Of a stretch of DNA of 12,729 bases, positions 1 through 6,560 are shown piece by piece; within the stretch, counting starts at the first letter, position 1; every line of letters starts with the position of its first letter. The position numbers and the translations under genes were made by a program. Under the pieces are notes generated by a model. That model was given only the letters and a program-made list of their open reading frames with translations, made no database searches and had not been told where the DNA came from. The DNA lies in assembly GCA_900553885.1 (NCBI GenBank), contig USFD01000089.1:1-12729 (forward strand), written 5' to 3'. This stretch comes from an uncultured Ruminococcus sp. (GTDB taxonomy: Bacteria; Bacillota; Clostridia; Lachnospirales; Lachnospiraceae).

Positions 1-55
1 TCCGGCACCATACCCGGACTCCCCGGCGGAAGTTCTCTTCACCCACAAATTCAAA
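1..55. repeat. Left copy of 55-bp terminal inverted repeat
   Basis: Bases 1-55 are the exact reverse complement of 12675-12729; the match stops at position 56 (c, where a match would need g at 12674, which is a). The inner edge lies 1 nt beyond the TAA of the ABC transporter gene. The outermost 18 bases can form a small hairpin, TCCGG pairing with CCGGA around an 8-nt loop. There is no T-run, so it does not look like an intrinsic terminator. The likely reading is the edge of a multi-copy element at which an assembly broke, because a 55-bp overlap is a common assembler k-mer length; a genuine inverted repeat around this segment is also possible. The element was not identified. Confidence 0.9.
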
Positions 56-56
56 C

Positions 57-1778
57 TTACATATTATAATAGTGGGCGTATAAGCCTCCTTTTTCCAGCA
101 GGGATTCGTGTGTCCCGCGCTCTGCGATTCCGTCTTCTGTGATTACGATAATTTCATCTGCATTCCGTATAGTGGACAGCCGGTGTGCGATAGTGATGGT
201 GGTCCGGTTTCTGGACAGTTCTTCCAGGCTCTGCTGAATCCAGCGCTCACTTTCATTGTCCAGCGCGCTTGTGGCTTCGTCCAGAATCAGGATAGGTGGA
301 TTTTTCAGGAATACCCTGGCAATGGATATTCTCTGCTTCTGGCCGCCGGACAGGCGGGTCCCCCGTTCGCCTACATATGTGTCATATCCGTCCGGAAGAC
401 TGGAAATAAAGTCATGGATATTCGCACGCTTTGCCGCGTCCTCGATGTCCTGCTGGGAAGCGCCGGGTCTGCCGTAGGCAATATTATCCCGGATAGTGCC
501 GCAGAACAGGTACACATCCTGCTGAACCATGCCGATCTGACTTCTCAGACTTTTCAGGGTCAGAGTGCGTACATCTTTTCCGTCTACCGTGATTCTGCCG
601 CCGGTTACATCGTAAAACCGGGGGAGAAGGGAGCAGATGGTGGTCTTCCCGCTGCCGGAAGGGCCTACCAGGGCAATGGATTTTCCAGCGGGAATCTCAA
701 AGGACACATGAGAAAGTACGGGAGTATCATCGTCGCTGTAATGGAACGATACATCTTCATAGCAGACCCGTCCTTTTACATTTTCCAGAGGAACGGCATC
801 CGGTGCATCCTCAATGTCCGGTTCGGTCTCAATCACGTCCAGATAGCGGCGGAATCCGGCGAGCCCTTTCTGCATCATTTCGATCAGTTCCACAAGAATC
901 TGAATAGGACTGATGAAGATGCCGATATACAGCGCATACATAGCCAGATCTGTTACGTCCATCAGATTGCGGGCAATGAGATATCCTCCGAATACAAGAG
1001 TTACCAGATACATCATACCCTGGAAAAACAGGTTCCATCCCATAAAGCTTCCCATACAGTTATAATTATCCCGTTTGGAGAGCAGGAAAGCGTGATTGCT
1101 TTTCCTGAATTTGTCCCGTTCAATCTCTTCATTTGTAAAAGACTGTACAACCCGGATGCCGGAGAGCGTATCCTGCAGACTGGCGTTTACATCTCCGATT
1201 TTACGCCGGTTTTCCATAAATGTTTCCTGCATGCGGCTGTTCTGCCGGAAAGAGAACAGAAACATGCAGATGACAAGCACGATCAGAGGCAGGGCAAGCC
1301 GCCAGTTAATCAGAAAGAGAAAGACAAAGGAACCGATAATTTTGACCACAGAGATAAACAGATTTTCCGGTCCGTGGTGGGCAAATTCCGCGATATCAAA
1401 CAGGTCGGAGACAAGTTTGCTCATCATCTGTCCCGAATTATTCTGACTGTAATAGGAGAAGGAAAGCTTCTCATAATGATCAAAGAGACGCTGGCGCATA
1501 TCCCGCTCCATATGTGCGCCCATCATGTGCCCCTGGTAGCTTACATAGTATTTGCACAGACTCTGCACAATGTACATAAGAAGCAGCCCCGCGGCAATCA
1601 GAGGCAGGGCGTGCAGGATGCTGCGGCTGTCTCTGGTAAAAAGTGTGTTGGTCATTGTGCGAAGGATCTGGGGGTAGGCCAGGTCCACAAGGCTGATTAC
1701 AGCAGCACAGAGCAGATCGATAAAAAAGACCGCTTTGTACGGACCGTAGTAGGTAATAAACTTTTTGATGGTATGCAT
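57..1778 (-). CDS. ABC exporter half-transporter (fused permease and ATPase)
   Basis: A 573-residue type IV (exporter-fold) ABC protein that would act in the membrane as a homodimer or with a partner not seen here; the substrate cannot be told. The membrane domain covers about residues 1-310, with six likely helices near 17-39, 57-75, 139-157, 160-177, 247-269 and 278-300. The ATPase domain follows: A-loop Tyr347, Walker A GPSGSGKT 372-379, Q-loop Gln420, exporter-type X-loop VGERG 469-473, signature LSGGQ 476-480, Walker B ILILD 496-500 with catalytic Glu501, D-loop SALD 504-507 and switch His532. All key residues are intact and the length is normal. The ATG at 1778 has an AGGAGG site with 7-nt spacing. 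It is divergent from the dihydrouridine synthase gene and its stop codon abuts the terminal repeat. Family assignment is secure; a role in lipid, drug or peptide export is not decidable. Confidence 0.95.
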   Translation of the reverse strand: MHTIKKFITYYGPYKAVFFIDLLCAAVISLVDLAYPQILRTMTNTLFTRDSRSILHALPLIAAGLLLMYIVQSLCKYYVSYQGHMMGAHMERDMRQRLFDHYEKLSFSYYSQNNSGQMMSKLVSDLFDIAEFAHHGPENLFISVVKIIGSFVFLFLINWRLALPLIVLVICMFLFSFRQNSRMQETFMENRRKIGDVNASLQDTLSGIRVVQSFTNEEIERDKFRKSNHAFLLSKRDNYNCMGSFMGWNLFFQGMMYLVTLVFGGYLIARNLMDVTDLAMYALYIGIFISPIQILVELIEMMQKGLAGFRRYLDVIETEPDIEDAPDAVPLENVKGRVCYEDVSFHYSDDDTPVLSHVSFEIPAGKSIALVGPSGSGKTTICSLLPRFYDVTGGRITVDGKDVRTLTLKSLRSQIGMVQQDVYLFCGTIRDNIAYGRPGASQQDIEDAAKRANIHDFISSLPDGYDTYVGERGTRLSGGQKQRISIARVFLKNPPILILDEATSALDNESERWIQQSLEELSRNRTTITIAHRLSTIRNADEIIVITEDGIAERGTHESLLEKGGLYAHYYNM

Positions 1779-1802
1779 AATATTTCCTCCTGTATGTGAC
1801 AG

Positions 1803-1883
1803 GGCGTTCCGGAAGTTCCGGCTGTATTTCGGCAGAGGTGTCTTCTGCCGGATCTGCAGCCGGCAGAAGATTCCAGAAACGCC
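1803..1883 (-). promoter_or_regulatory. Structured 5' leader of the ABC transporter mRNA
   Basis: If transcription starts near 1901, the leader is about 123 nt. It contains a perfect 11-bp stem, TCTTCTGCCGG at 1841-1851 with CCGGCAGAAGA at 1860-1870, around an 8-nt loop. Directly next to this, 1871-1883 can pair with 1803-1814 (GGCGTT with AACGCC, then GGAA with TTCC across a bulge), which would close a larger branched fold. No T-run follows on either strand, so it is not an intrinsic terminator. I could not match it to a known riboswitch. It could be a cis-regulatory RNA, an RNA-stability hairpin, or a palindromic protein site. Confidence 0.5.
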
Positions 1884-1907
1884 GGTTATTATTTCAGTCT
1901 ATGAATC

Positions 1908-1936
1908 ATCTTAGCACACCCGTTTTTTCTTGACAA
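1908..1936 (-). promoter_or_regulatory. Sigma-A promoter of the ABC transporter gene
   Basis: On the minus strand TTGTCA (1931-1936) is followed after 17 nt by TAAGAT (1908-1913), preceded by TG-n, an extended -10. The predicted start is near 1901, 123 nt before the start codon. Its -35 bases overlap the TTGACA of the divergent promoter. Confidence 0.65.
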
Positions 1937-1959
1937 GGAGAGAAATCCTGTGTTACCCT
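1930..1959 (+). promoter_or_regulatory. Candidate promoter of the dihydrouridine synthase gene
   Basis: A consensus TTGACA (1930-1935) is followed after 18 nt by a weak TACCCT (1954-1959) with TG at the extended -10 position. A second possible -10, TATATT at 2034-2039, is closer to the coding start but has no matching -35. The -35 assignment is stronger than the -10. Confidence 0.35.
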
Positions 1960-2003
1960 CAGTCGGCAGGAACGGGGCGCTGCCTGCTTTGCCCGCCTGC
2001 AGT

Positions 2004-2022
2004 CCGGCAGAAATCCTGCCGG
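2004..2022 (+). promoter_or_regulatory. Short hairpin in the dihydrouridine synthase leader
   Basis: CCGGCAG (2004-2010) and CTGCCGG (2016-2022) form a perfect 7-bp stem with a 5-nt loop. The same CCGGCAG core builds the large hairpin in the divergent ABC leader. There is no T-run. Function unknown. Confidence 0.45.
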
Positions 2023-2066
2023 TGAAATCAGATTATATTCAGAGAAAACAGAGGAAGGAGAATAAA

Positions 2067-3032
2067 ATGAAGCTGTATCTTGCACCTTTAGAAGGAATTA
2101 CCGGATGGATATACCGGAATGCGCAGCATGCCTGCTTTGGGGGATTTGATAAATATTTCATCCCGTTTATCAGTCCGAACCAGCACGGACATTTCAGCGC
2201 CCGCGAAAAAAAGGACGTGATGCCGGAGCATAATCAGAATATGTACGCAGTGCCTCAGATCCTGACCAATCAGGCAGACGACTTCCTGTATACAGCCAGG
2301 AAGCTTCAGGAATATTACGGATATGAGGAAATCAATCTGAACCTCGGGTGCCCTTCCAGAACAGTTGTTACAAAGTGCCGCGGAGCAGGATTCCTTGGCG
2401 AACCGGAAAAGCTGAAGCGGTTTCTGGATGAAATTTTTGAAAAATGCACCATGAAGATATCTGTCAAGACAAGGCTCGGTATGGAGGATCCGGAAGAGTT
2501 TGAAAAGATTCTGGAGATTTATAATGAATTTCCTGCTGAAGAGGTAATTATTCATCCCAGAGTTCAGAAAGATTTCTATAAAAATACACCGGATCTTGAA
2601 GCATTTGGCAAAGCATTTTTTCAGAGTAGAAATCCGGTGTGTTATAATGGCGATATTACATCAGTGGAAAATTTCCGGAGAATTACAGAAAGGTTCCCCG
2701 GCCTGGACCGGGTAATGACCGGAAGAGGAGTGCTGGCCGATCCGGCTCTGGGAAGAGAACTGCGGGGCGGCCAGCCGGCTTCCATTTCAGAAATCCGGAA
2801 GTTCCACGACCTTCTTTATGAAGGATACTGCCGGGAAATGTCAGGGGACAGGACCATTCTCTTTAAGATGAAGGAAATGTGGTCTTATCTGGCCCCCTCC
2901 TTTCCGGAATCAAAAAAATATGCAAAAAAGATAAAAAAATGTGAAAAATGCCGTGCCTATGAAGCTGTAGTGGAAGAGTTCTTCGCACTGTACTCAAGAG
3001 CGGCCTCTACAAATCCCTTAAATAACGGATGA
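2067..3032 (+). CDS. dus: tRNA-dihydrouridine synthase family protein
   Basis: A 321-residue FMN-dependent TIM-barrel enzyme of the Dus family, which reduces particular uridines in tRNA loops to dihydrouridine with NADPH. The N-terminal APLEGITG (residues 6-13) fits the usual start of the barrel. NLNLGCPS at 90-97 holds the conserved Cys95 expected to act as proton donor. KTRLG 134-138, HPR 163-165, NGDI 184-187 and GRG 199-201 match the substrate and FMN phosphate-binding loops of the family. I chose the ATG at 2067 because GGAAGGAG lies 6 nt upstream and family homology begins there. The frame stays open upstream to a GTG at 1950, but that 39-codon stretch is not family-like and covers the leader hairpin. 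Which tRNA position is modified (DusA, B or C class) cannot be told. Its last 25 codons lie antisense to the end of pyrG. Confidence 0.93.
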   Translation: MKLYLAPLEGITGWIYRNAQHACFGGFDKYFIPFISPNQHGHFSAREKKDVMPEHNQNMYAVPQILTNQADDFLYTARKLQEYYGYEEINLNLGCPSRTVVTKCRGAGFLGEPEKLKRFLDEIFEKCTMKISVKTRLGMEDPEEFEKILEIYNEFPAEEVIIHPRVQKDFYKNTPDLEAFGKAFFQSRNPVCYNGDITSVENFRRITERFPGLDRVMTGRGVLADPALGRELRGGQPASISEIRKFHDLLYEGYCREMSGDRTILFKMKEMWSYLAPSFPESKKYAKKIKKCEKCRAYEAVVEEFFALYSRAASTNPLNNG

Positions 3033-4585
3033 GGCTTGTTGGGACGGGATTTCAGTTCCGGATGGGCCTGGGTGGCGATAAACCACGGGTGATCCGGTAT
3101 TTCGATCATTTCCACAATCCGGTTGTCCGGAGAAAGTCCGCACAAAGTCATGCCGCCTTTCTCAAGGTCTTCCCGGTAATCGTTATTCACTTCATAGCGG
3201 TGGCGGTGGCGCTCATGGATTTCTTCTTTTCCATAAAGCTTTCTTGCCAGTGTTCCTTCTTTTAATATACAGGGGTAAGAACCTAATCTGAGGGTGCCGC
3301 CGATATCTTCCACACCGACCTGATCCGGCATGATATGGATGACCGGATGAGTTGTATCCGGATTGAGTTCAATACTGTGAGCGTCGTTATAGCCCAGCAC
3401 ATTCCGGGCAAATTCCACAATAGCAAGCTGCATTCCCAGGCAGAGTCCCAGATAAGGAATTTTGTGGGTCCTTGCATAGTGGATCGCCTCAATTTTTCCT
3501 TCCACACCTCTGTGCCCGAAACCGCCGGGAACAAGGATGCCGCTTACATCTTTGAAGATTTCATCTGCATTTTCTGCTGTAACTGTTTCAGAATCCACCC
3601 ATTTAATATTAACTGTTGTGTGGCTGTAAATTCCGCCATGTTTTAAGGCTTCCACCACACTGATGTAAGCATCGTGAAGCTGGATATACTTTCCGACCAG
3701 GGCCACGGTTACTTCCTGAGTCGGGTGGCGGAGATTTTCCACCATTTCTGTCCAGTCTTTCAGATCAGGTTTCGGGCAGTCCAGATGGAGGCATTCACAT
3801 ACAACTTCAGCCAGATGTTCTTTTTCCATTGCCAGAGGCGCTTCGTACAGATATTCTACGTCCAGGTTCTGAAGAACATGGTTGGCAGGCAGATTACAGA
3901 ACAGAGAGATCTTGTCCTTCATTTCCGTACTGAGCGGGTATTCGGAGCGGCAGACAATAATATCCGGCTGAATGCCCATCCCCTGCAGTTCCTTGACGCT
4001 GGCCTGGGTAGGCTTGGTCTTCATTTCCTGGGAAGCCCGCAGATAAGGAATCAGGGTAACATGGATCAGAATTACATTTTCCGGTCCGCGTTCGTGCTGG
4101 AACTGGCGGATCGACTCAAGGAAAGGCTGGCTTTCAATGTCTCCTACGGTTCCGCCCACCTCGATAATGGCAATTTCTGTGCCTTCAGCGGCAGGATTGC
4201 GGTAAAACCGGCTTTTGATTTCGTTTGTGATGTGCGGGATAACCTGAACGGTTCTTCCGCCAAAATCTCCCCGGCGTTCTTTCTGGAGAACGGACCAGTA
4301 AATTTTACCGGTAGTTACGTTGGAATTTTTTGTCAGGCTTTCATCAATAAATCTTTCATAGTGTCCCAGATCCAGGTCGGTTTCCGCCCCGTCGTCCGTG
4401 ACAAACACCTCGCCGTGCTGCACCGGGTTCATGGTACCGGGGTCAATATTAATGTAAGGATCGAACTTCTGCATAGTTACCGAATAGCCACGGGCTTTCA
4501 GAAGCCGTCCCAGGGACGCAGCGGTGATTCCTTTTCCAAGACCGGAAACAACACCTCCTGTAACAAATACATATTTTACTGCCAT
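2957..4585 (-). CDS. pyrG: CTP synthase (glutamine-hydrolysing)
   Basis: A 542-residue enzyme, normal for the family, that converts UTP to CTP with ATP and glutamine, the last step of pyrimidine nucleotide synthesis. The synthetase domain starts with the SGLGKG phosphate loop at 14-19; DDGAETD 64-70 and EVGGTVGD 142-149 carry the Mg and UTP-site residues. The class I glutamine amidotransferase domain begins near residue 293, with the oxyanion loop GGFGHRG 354-360 and the triad Cys382 (in LCLGMQ), His508 and Glu510. The ATG at 4585 has GGAGG with 7-nt spacing and gives the canonical MAVKYVFVTGG start; an upstream in-frame ATG at 4735 lacks a ribosome binding site and lies in the leader hairpin, so it was rejected. 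Its own promoter and a hairpin leader lie upstream. Its 3' end overlaps the convergent dus gene by 76 bp. Confidence 0.98.
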   Translation of the reverse strand: MAVKYVFVTGGVVSGLGKGITAASLGRLLKARGYSVTMQKFDPYINIDPGTMNPVQHGEVFVTDDGAETDLDLGHYERFIDESLTKNSNVTTGKIYWSVLQKERRGDFGGRTVQVIPHITNEIKSRFYRNPAAEGTEIAIIEVGGTVGDIESQPFLESIRQFQHERGPENVILIHVTLIPYLRASQEMKTKPTQASVKELQGMGIQPDIIVCRSEYPLSTEMKDKISLFCNLPANHVLQNLDVEYLYEAPLAMEKEHLAEVVCECLHLDCPKPDLKDWTEMVENLRHPTQEVTVALVGKYIQLHDAYISVVEALKHGGIYSHTTVNIKWVDSETVTAENADEIFKDVSGILVPGGFGHRGVEGKIEAIHYARTHKIPYLGLCLGMQLAIVEFARNVLGYNDAHSIELNPDTTHPVIHIMPDQVGVEDIGGTLRLGSYPCILKEGTLARKLYGKEEIHERHRHRYEVNNDYREDLEKGGMTLCGLSPDNRIVEMIEIPDHPWFIATQAHPELKSRPNKPHPLFKGFVEAALEYSAKNSSTTAS

Positions 4586-4670
4586 TATAGTTCCTCCTTT
4601 GGTTTTGTATAAAAAAGTGCGGAAAACAAACGGGATCTCTGCTTCATTCCTGAAACTGTCCTGTTGTTCT

Positions 4671-4749
4671 AAAAAAGAGTACAGTTCAACCACAGCCTGC
4701 AGAGCCGCCTCGCTGCGGCCTGATTTAAAATGCATATGATTGAACTGTA
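4671..4749 (-). promoter_or_regulatory. pyrG: Attenuator-like hairpin in the pyrG leader
   Basis: On the minus strand, between the promoter and pyrG, bases 4738-4749 and 4680-4691 form a 12-bp stem (one G-U pair). The intervening 46 nt contain an inner GCCGC/GCGGC stem (4704-4708 with 4715-4719). Six T residues (minus strand of 4671-4676) follow the outer stem by 3 nt. This has the form of an intrinsic terminator placed about 85 nt before the start codon, so it may attenuate transcription. Known Gram-positive pyrG attenuation needs a transcript starting GGG; the predicted start here (AGAAAG) lacks that, so the mechanism would differ. It could also simply reduce read-through. Confidence 0.5.
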
Positions 4750-4755
4750 TGAAAT

Positions 4756-4774
4756 AAATACTTTCTAAGTATAC
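4756..4774. promoter_or_regulatory. Operator-like palindrome at the pyrG promoter
   Basis: AAATACTTTCTAAGTATAC contains ATACTT and AAGTAT arms separated by 3 nt, covering the minus-strand -10 box and predicted start point. The same element, 18 of 19 bases identical, lies at the same promoter position before the DUF1846 gene (6439-6457). A shared repressor site is inferred; the regulator is unknown. Confidence 0.55.
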
Positions 4775-4796
4775 ACCTGATCAGGGAAAAAATACA
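4768..4796 (-). promoter_or_regulatory. pyrG: Promoter of pyrG
   Basis: On the minus strand a good -10, TATACT (4768-4773), lies 17 nt from a poor -35, TGTATT (4791-4796). The predicted start is near 4761, giving a leader of about 176 nt. The spacer holds the perfect 10-bp palindrome CCTGATCAGG (4776-4785). The weak -35 would fit a regulated promoter. Confidence 0.5.
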
Positions 4797-4849
4797 GAAT
4801 TTTTTTCAGTCGCAGTACAGATTTTTCATCAGTCTGCTGTCCGGAAATC

Positions 4850-4872
4850 TGAAAACAGGACAGAAGATGTCC
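4850..4872 (-). terminator. Weak candidate terminator after the DUF1846 gene
   Basis: On the minus strand GGACA (4868-4872) pairs with TGTCC (4858-4862) around a 5-nt loop and is followed by TGTTTTC. A 5-bp stem with a short T-run is weak, and read-through toward pyrG is likely. The rest of the 4586-4906 gap holds the pyrG promoter, palindromes and leader; no small gene was seen. Confidence 0.25.
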
Positions 4873-4906
4873 ATCTTACAGATAAATACGGAAGTTCCTG
4901 ACGTGA

Positions 4907-6385
4907 TTAGTGATAAAGGCAGGAATGTTCGTAAACTGCCTCGCAGGTCAGCTGCACACCGAGCTTTTTAAAGATTTTGATATCCACGTCAGAGAGCATA
5001 ACAGATGTATGTGCCTGGCATCCGTTCAGTTTGGGCAGCTGAGAGAGGGCCAGTCTTGCGTCCGGGCTGTCCGCTGCGCTGGCAGAGAGGGCGATCAGCA
5101 CTTCATCTGTGTGGAGACGGGGATTTTTACTCTTCAGATAATCCACCTTCAGTTTCTGGATCGGCTCAATGGACTGCGGGGAAATAATATGAAGATCATG
5201 GTCTATACCGGCAAGCTCTTTTAAAACATTCAGAAGGAGAGCAGCGGAAGCGCCAAGCAGATTGGTGGTTTTTCCTGTAATGATTCTTCCGTCTTCCAGT
5301 TCAAGAGCAGCGGCCGGTCCATCAGTTTCCTTTGCACGCTCAATGGCCTTAACAGCCACTTTTCTGTCTTCAACGCTGATTCCTGCCATATTCATAAGAA
5401 GTTCGATTTTCTGAGCTTCTTTATCCGAACACTCCCCTTTAAGCAGAGCGTTCAGTGAAGCATAGTAGCGGCGGATGATCTCCTGTCTGGATGCCTCCCG
5501 GCATACTTCGTCGTCACAGATACAGTTTCCTGCCATATTCACTCCCATATCTGTAGGCGATTTATACGGACTTTCGCCGTATATTTTTTCAAAGATTGTG
5601 TTCAGAACAGGGAAGATTTCCACATCTCTGTTGTAGTTGACCGTGGTTTCCCCATAGGCTTCCAGATGGAAAGGATCAATCATATTTACGTCATTGAGAT
5701 CTGCCGTAGCCGCTTCATAGGCCAGATTCACCGGGTGTCTCAGGGGCAGATTCCAGATGGGGAATGTCTCGAATTTAGCGTATCCGGCACGGATTCCGCG
5801 TTTGTGCTCATGATAGAGCTGGGAAAGGCAGGTTGCCATTTTTCCGCTTCCCGGTCCCGGAGCCGTAATAATTACGAGAGGGCGGGTTGTTTCAATATAG
5901 TCGTTTTTCCCGTAACCCTCATCACTGATGATCAGAGGAATATTGGCCGGATATCCGGGAATGATATAGTGGAGATAAACCGGAATATTCAGATTTTCAA
6001 GACGATGTTTGAACAAAAGGGCGCTTTCCTGTCCGGAAAACTGAGTAATAACAACACTTCCCACATAGAGGCCCTGCTCCCGGTAGGTTTCCACAAGGCG
6101 GAGTACATCTGAGTCATAGGTAATGCCCAGATCTCCGCGGATTTTATTTTTTTCAATATCTTTTGCGCTGATAACAATGACGATTTCAGCCTGGCTGCTC
6201 AGTTCCTTAAGAAGACGGAGCTTGCTGTCCGGAGCAAAGCCCGGAAGCACCCGGGAAGCGTGATAATCATCAAAAAGCTTTCCGCCGAATTCCAGGTAGA
6301 GCTTATTGTCGAACTGATTGATCCGGCTCCGGATGTGTTCAGACTGCATTTTCAGATATTTTTCATTGTCAAAACCGATTTTCAT
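4907..6385 (-). CDS. DUF1846 family protein, function unknown
   Basis: A 492-residue soluble protein matching the DUF1846 family (full-length, about 490-500 residues), common in Firmicutes and without an established function. The N terminus MKIGFDNEKYLKMQSEHI is the family's characteristic opening. A P-loop-like APGPGSGK at 175-182 follows a hydrophobic strand, suggesting nucleotide or phosphate binding. Downstream lie a conserved-looking stretch at 197-260 (containing DVNMIDPFHLEAYGE at 232-246) and a Cys cluster, Cys288, Cys290 and Cys295, in GNCICDDEVC. No signal peptide or membrane segment is visible. Three in-frame ATGs are near the start; the one at 6385 has GGAG at 7-nt spacing, while the one 6 nt upstream would leave 1 nt and the one at 6421 has no site. 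It has its own promoter with the palindrome it shares with pyrG, which hints at co-regulation with nucleotide metabolism; that link is inference. Confidence 0.9.
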   Translation of the reverse strand: MKIGFDNEKYLKMQSEHIRSRINQFDNKLYLEFGGKLFDDYHASRVLPGFAPDSKLRLLKELSSQAEIVIVISAKDIEKNKIRGDLGITYDSDVLRLVETYREQGLYVGSVVITQFSGQESALLFKHRLENLNIPVYLHYIIPGYPANIPLIISDEGYGKNDYIETTRPLVIITAPGPGSGKMATCLSQLYHEHKRGIRAGYAKFETFPIWNLPLRHPVNLAYEAATADLNDVNMIDPFHLEAYGETTVNYNRDVEIFPVLNTIFEKIYGESPYKSPTDMGVNMAGNCICDDEVCREASRQEIIRRYYASLNALLKGECSDKEAQKIELLMNMAGISVEDRKVAVKAIERAKETDGPAAALELEDGRIITGKTTNLLGASAALLLNVLKELAGIDHDLHIISPQSIEPIQKLKVDYLKSKNPRLHTDEVLIALSASAADSPDARLALSQLPKLNGCQAHTSVMLSDVDIKIFKKLGVQLTCEAVYEHSCLYH

Positions 6386-6438
6386 TTTCATTCTCCATTC
6401 CGCATACATAATAACTAACAAAGGATATTTTAAGCATA

Positions 6439-6457
6439 AAATACTTTCTCAGTATAC
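6439..6457. promoter_or_regulatory. Operator-like palindrome at the DUF1846 promoter
   Basis: AAATACTTTCTCAGTATAC differs at one base from the pyrG element at 4756-4774 and lies in the same orientation over the -10 box and predicted start. Arms are ATACT and AGTAT around 5 nt. It was not seen at the ABC, dus, ftsH, uvrC or hprK promoters. Confidence 0.55.
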
Positions 6458-6480
6458 TATAAAACGCCACTGTTTTACAA
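6451..6480 (-). promoter_or_regulatory. Promoter of the DUF1846 gene
   Basis: On the minus strand TTGTAA (6475-6480) and TATACT (6451-6456) are separated by 18 nt. The predicted start is near 6444, giving a leader of about 59 nt. The promoter is back to back with that of ftsH, with about 20 bp between the -35 boxes. Confidence 0.6.
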
Positions 6481-6499
6481 TATTTTCATAATCTTTTTA

Positions 6500-6528
6500 T
6501 TGATTTATGGAAAGCCTGTACTTATAAT
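6500..6528 (+). promoter_or_regulatory. ftsH: Sigma-A promoter of ftsH
   Basis: TTGATT (6500-6505), a 17-nt spacer and a consensus TATAAT (6523-6528). The predicted start is near 6535, giving a leader of about 99 nt. No CIRCE or CtsR-type heat-shock site was seen. Confidence 0.75.
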
Positions 6529-6560
6529 GGTAATAACGCTGATATGCAAAAAAACAATAG

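Noticed and set aside
108..1799. Long plus-strand open frame of 563 codons antisense to the ABC transporter
   Set aside because: It has no ribosome site, no recognisable domain and low-complexity composition, while the minus-strand frame has every ABC motif.
1911..1920. TTAGCACACC as part of a CIRCE heat-shock element
   Set aside because: The GAGTGCTAA partner arm is absent.
1950..2066. 39-codon N-terminal extension of dus from a GTG
   Set aside because: It covers the leader hairpin and possible -10 box, and the ATG at 2067 has a good ribosome site and the family start.
3674..4612. Plus-strand open frame of 312 codons antisense to pyrG
   Set aside because: No family resemblance and no ribosome site; pyrG on the other strand is complete.
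4586..4735. 50-codon N-terminal extension of pyrG
   Set aside because: No ribosome site at the ATG of 4735; the extension lies in the terminator-like hairpin and CTP synthases start at MAVKYVFVTGG.
4756..4774. CodY box as explanation of the palindrome shared by pyrG and the DUF1846 gene
   Set aside because: The best alignment to the CodY consensus AATTTTCWGAAAATT leaves about six mismatches, and the arms differ.
4820..4853. CAGATTT/AAATCTG inverted repeat as a terminator after the DUF1846 gene
   Set aside because: It has a 20-nt loop, an AT-rich 7-bp stem and no T-run on either strand.
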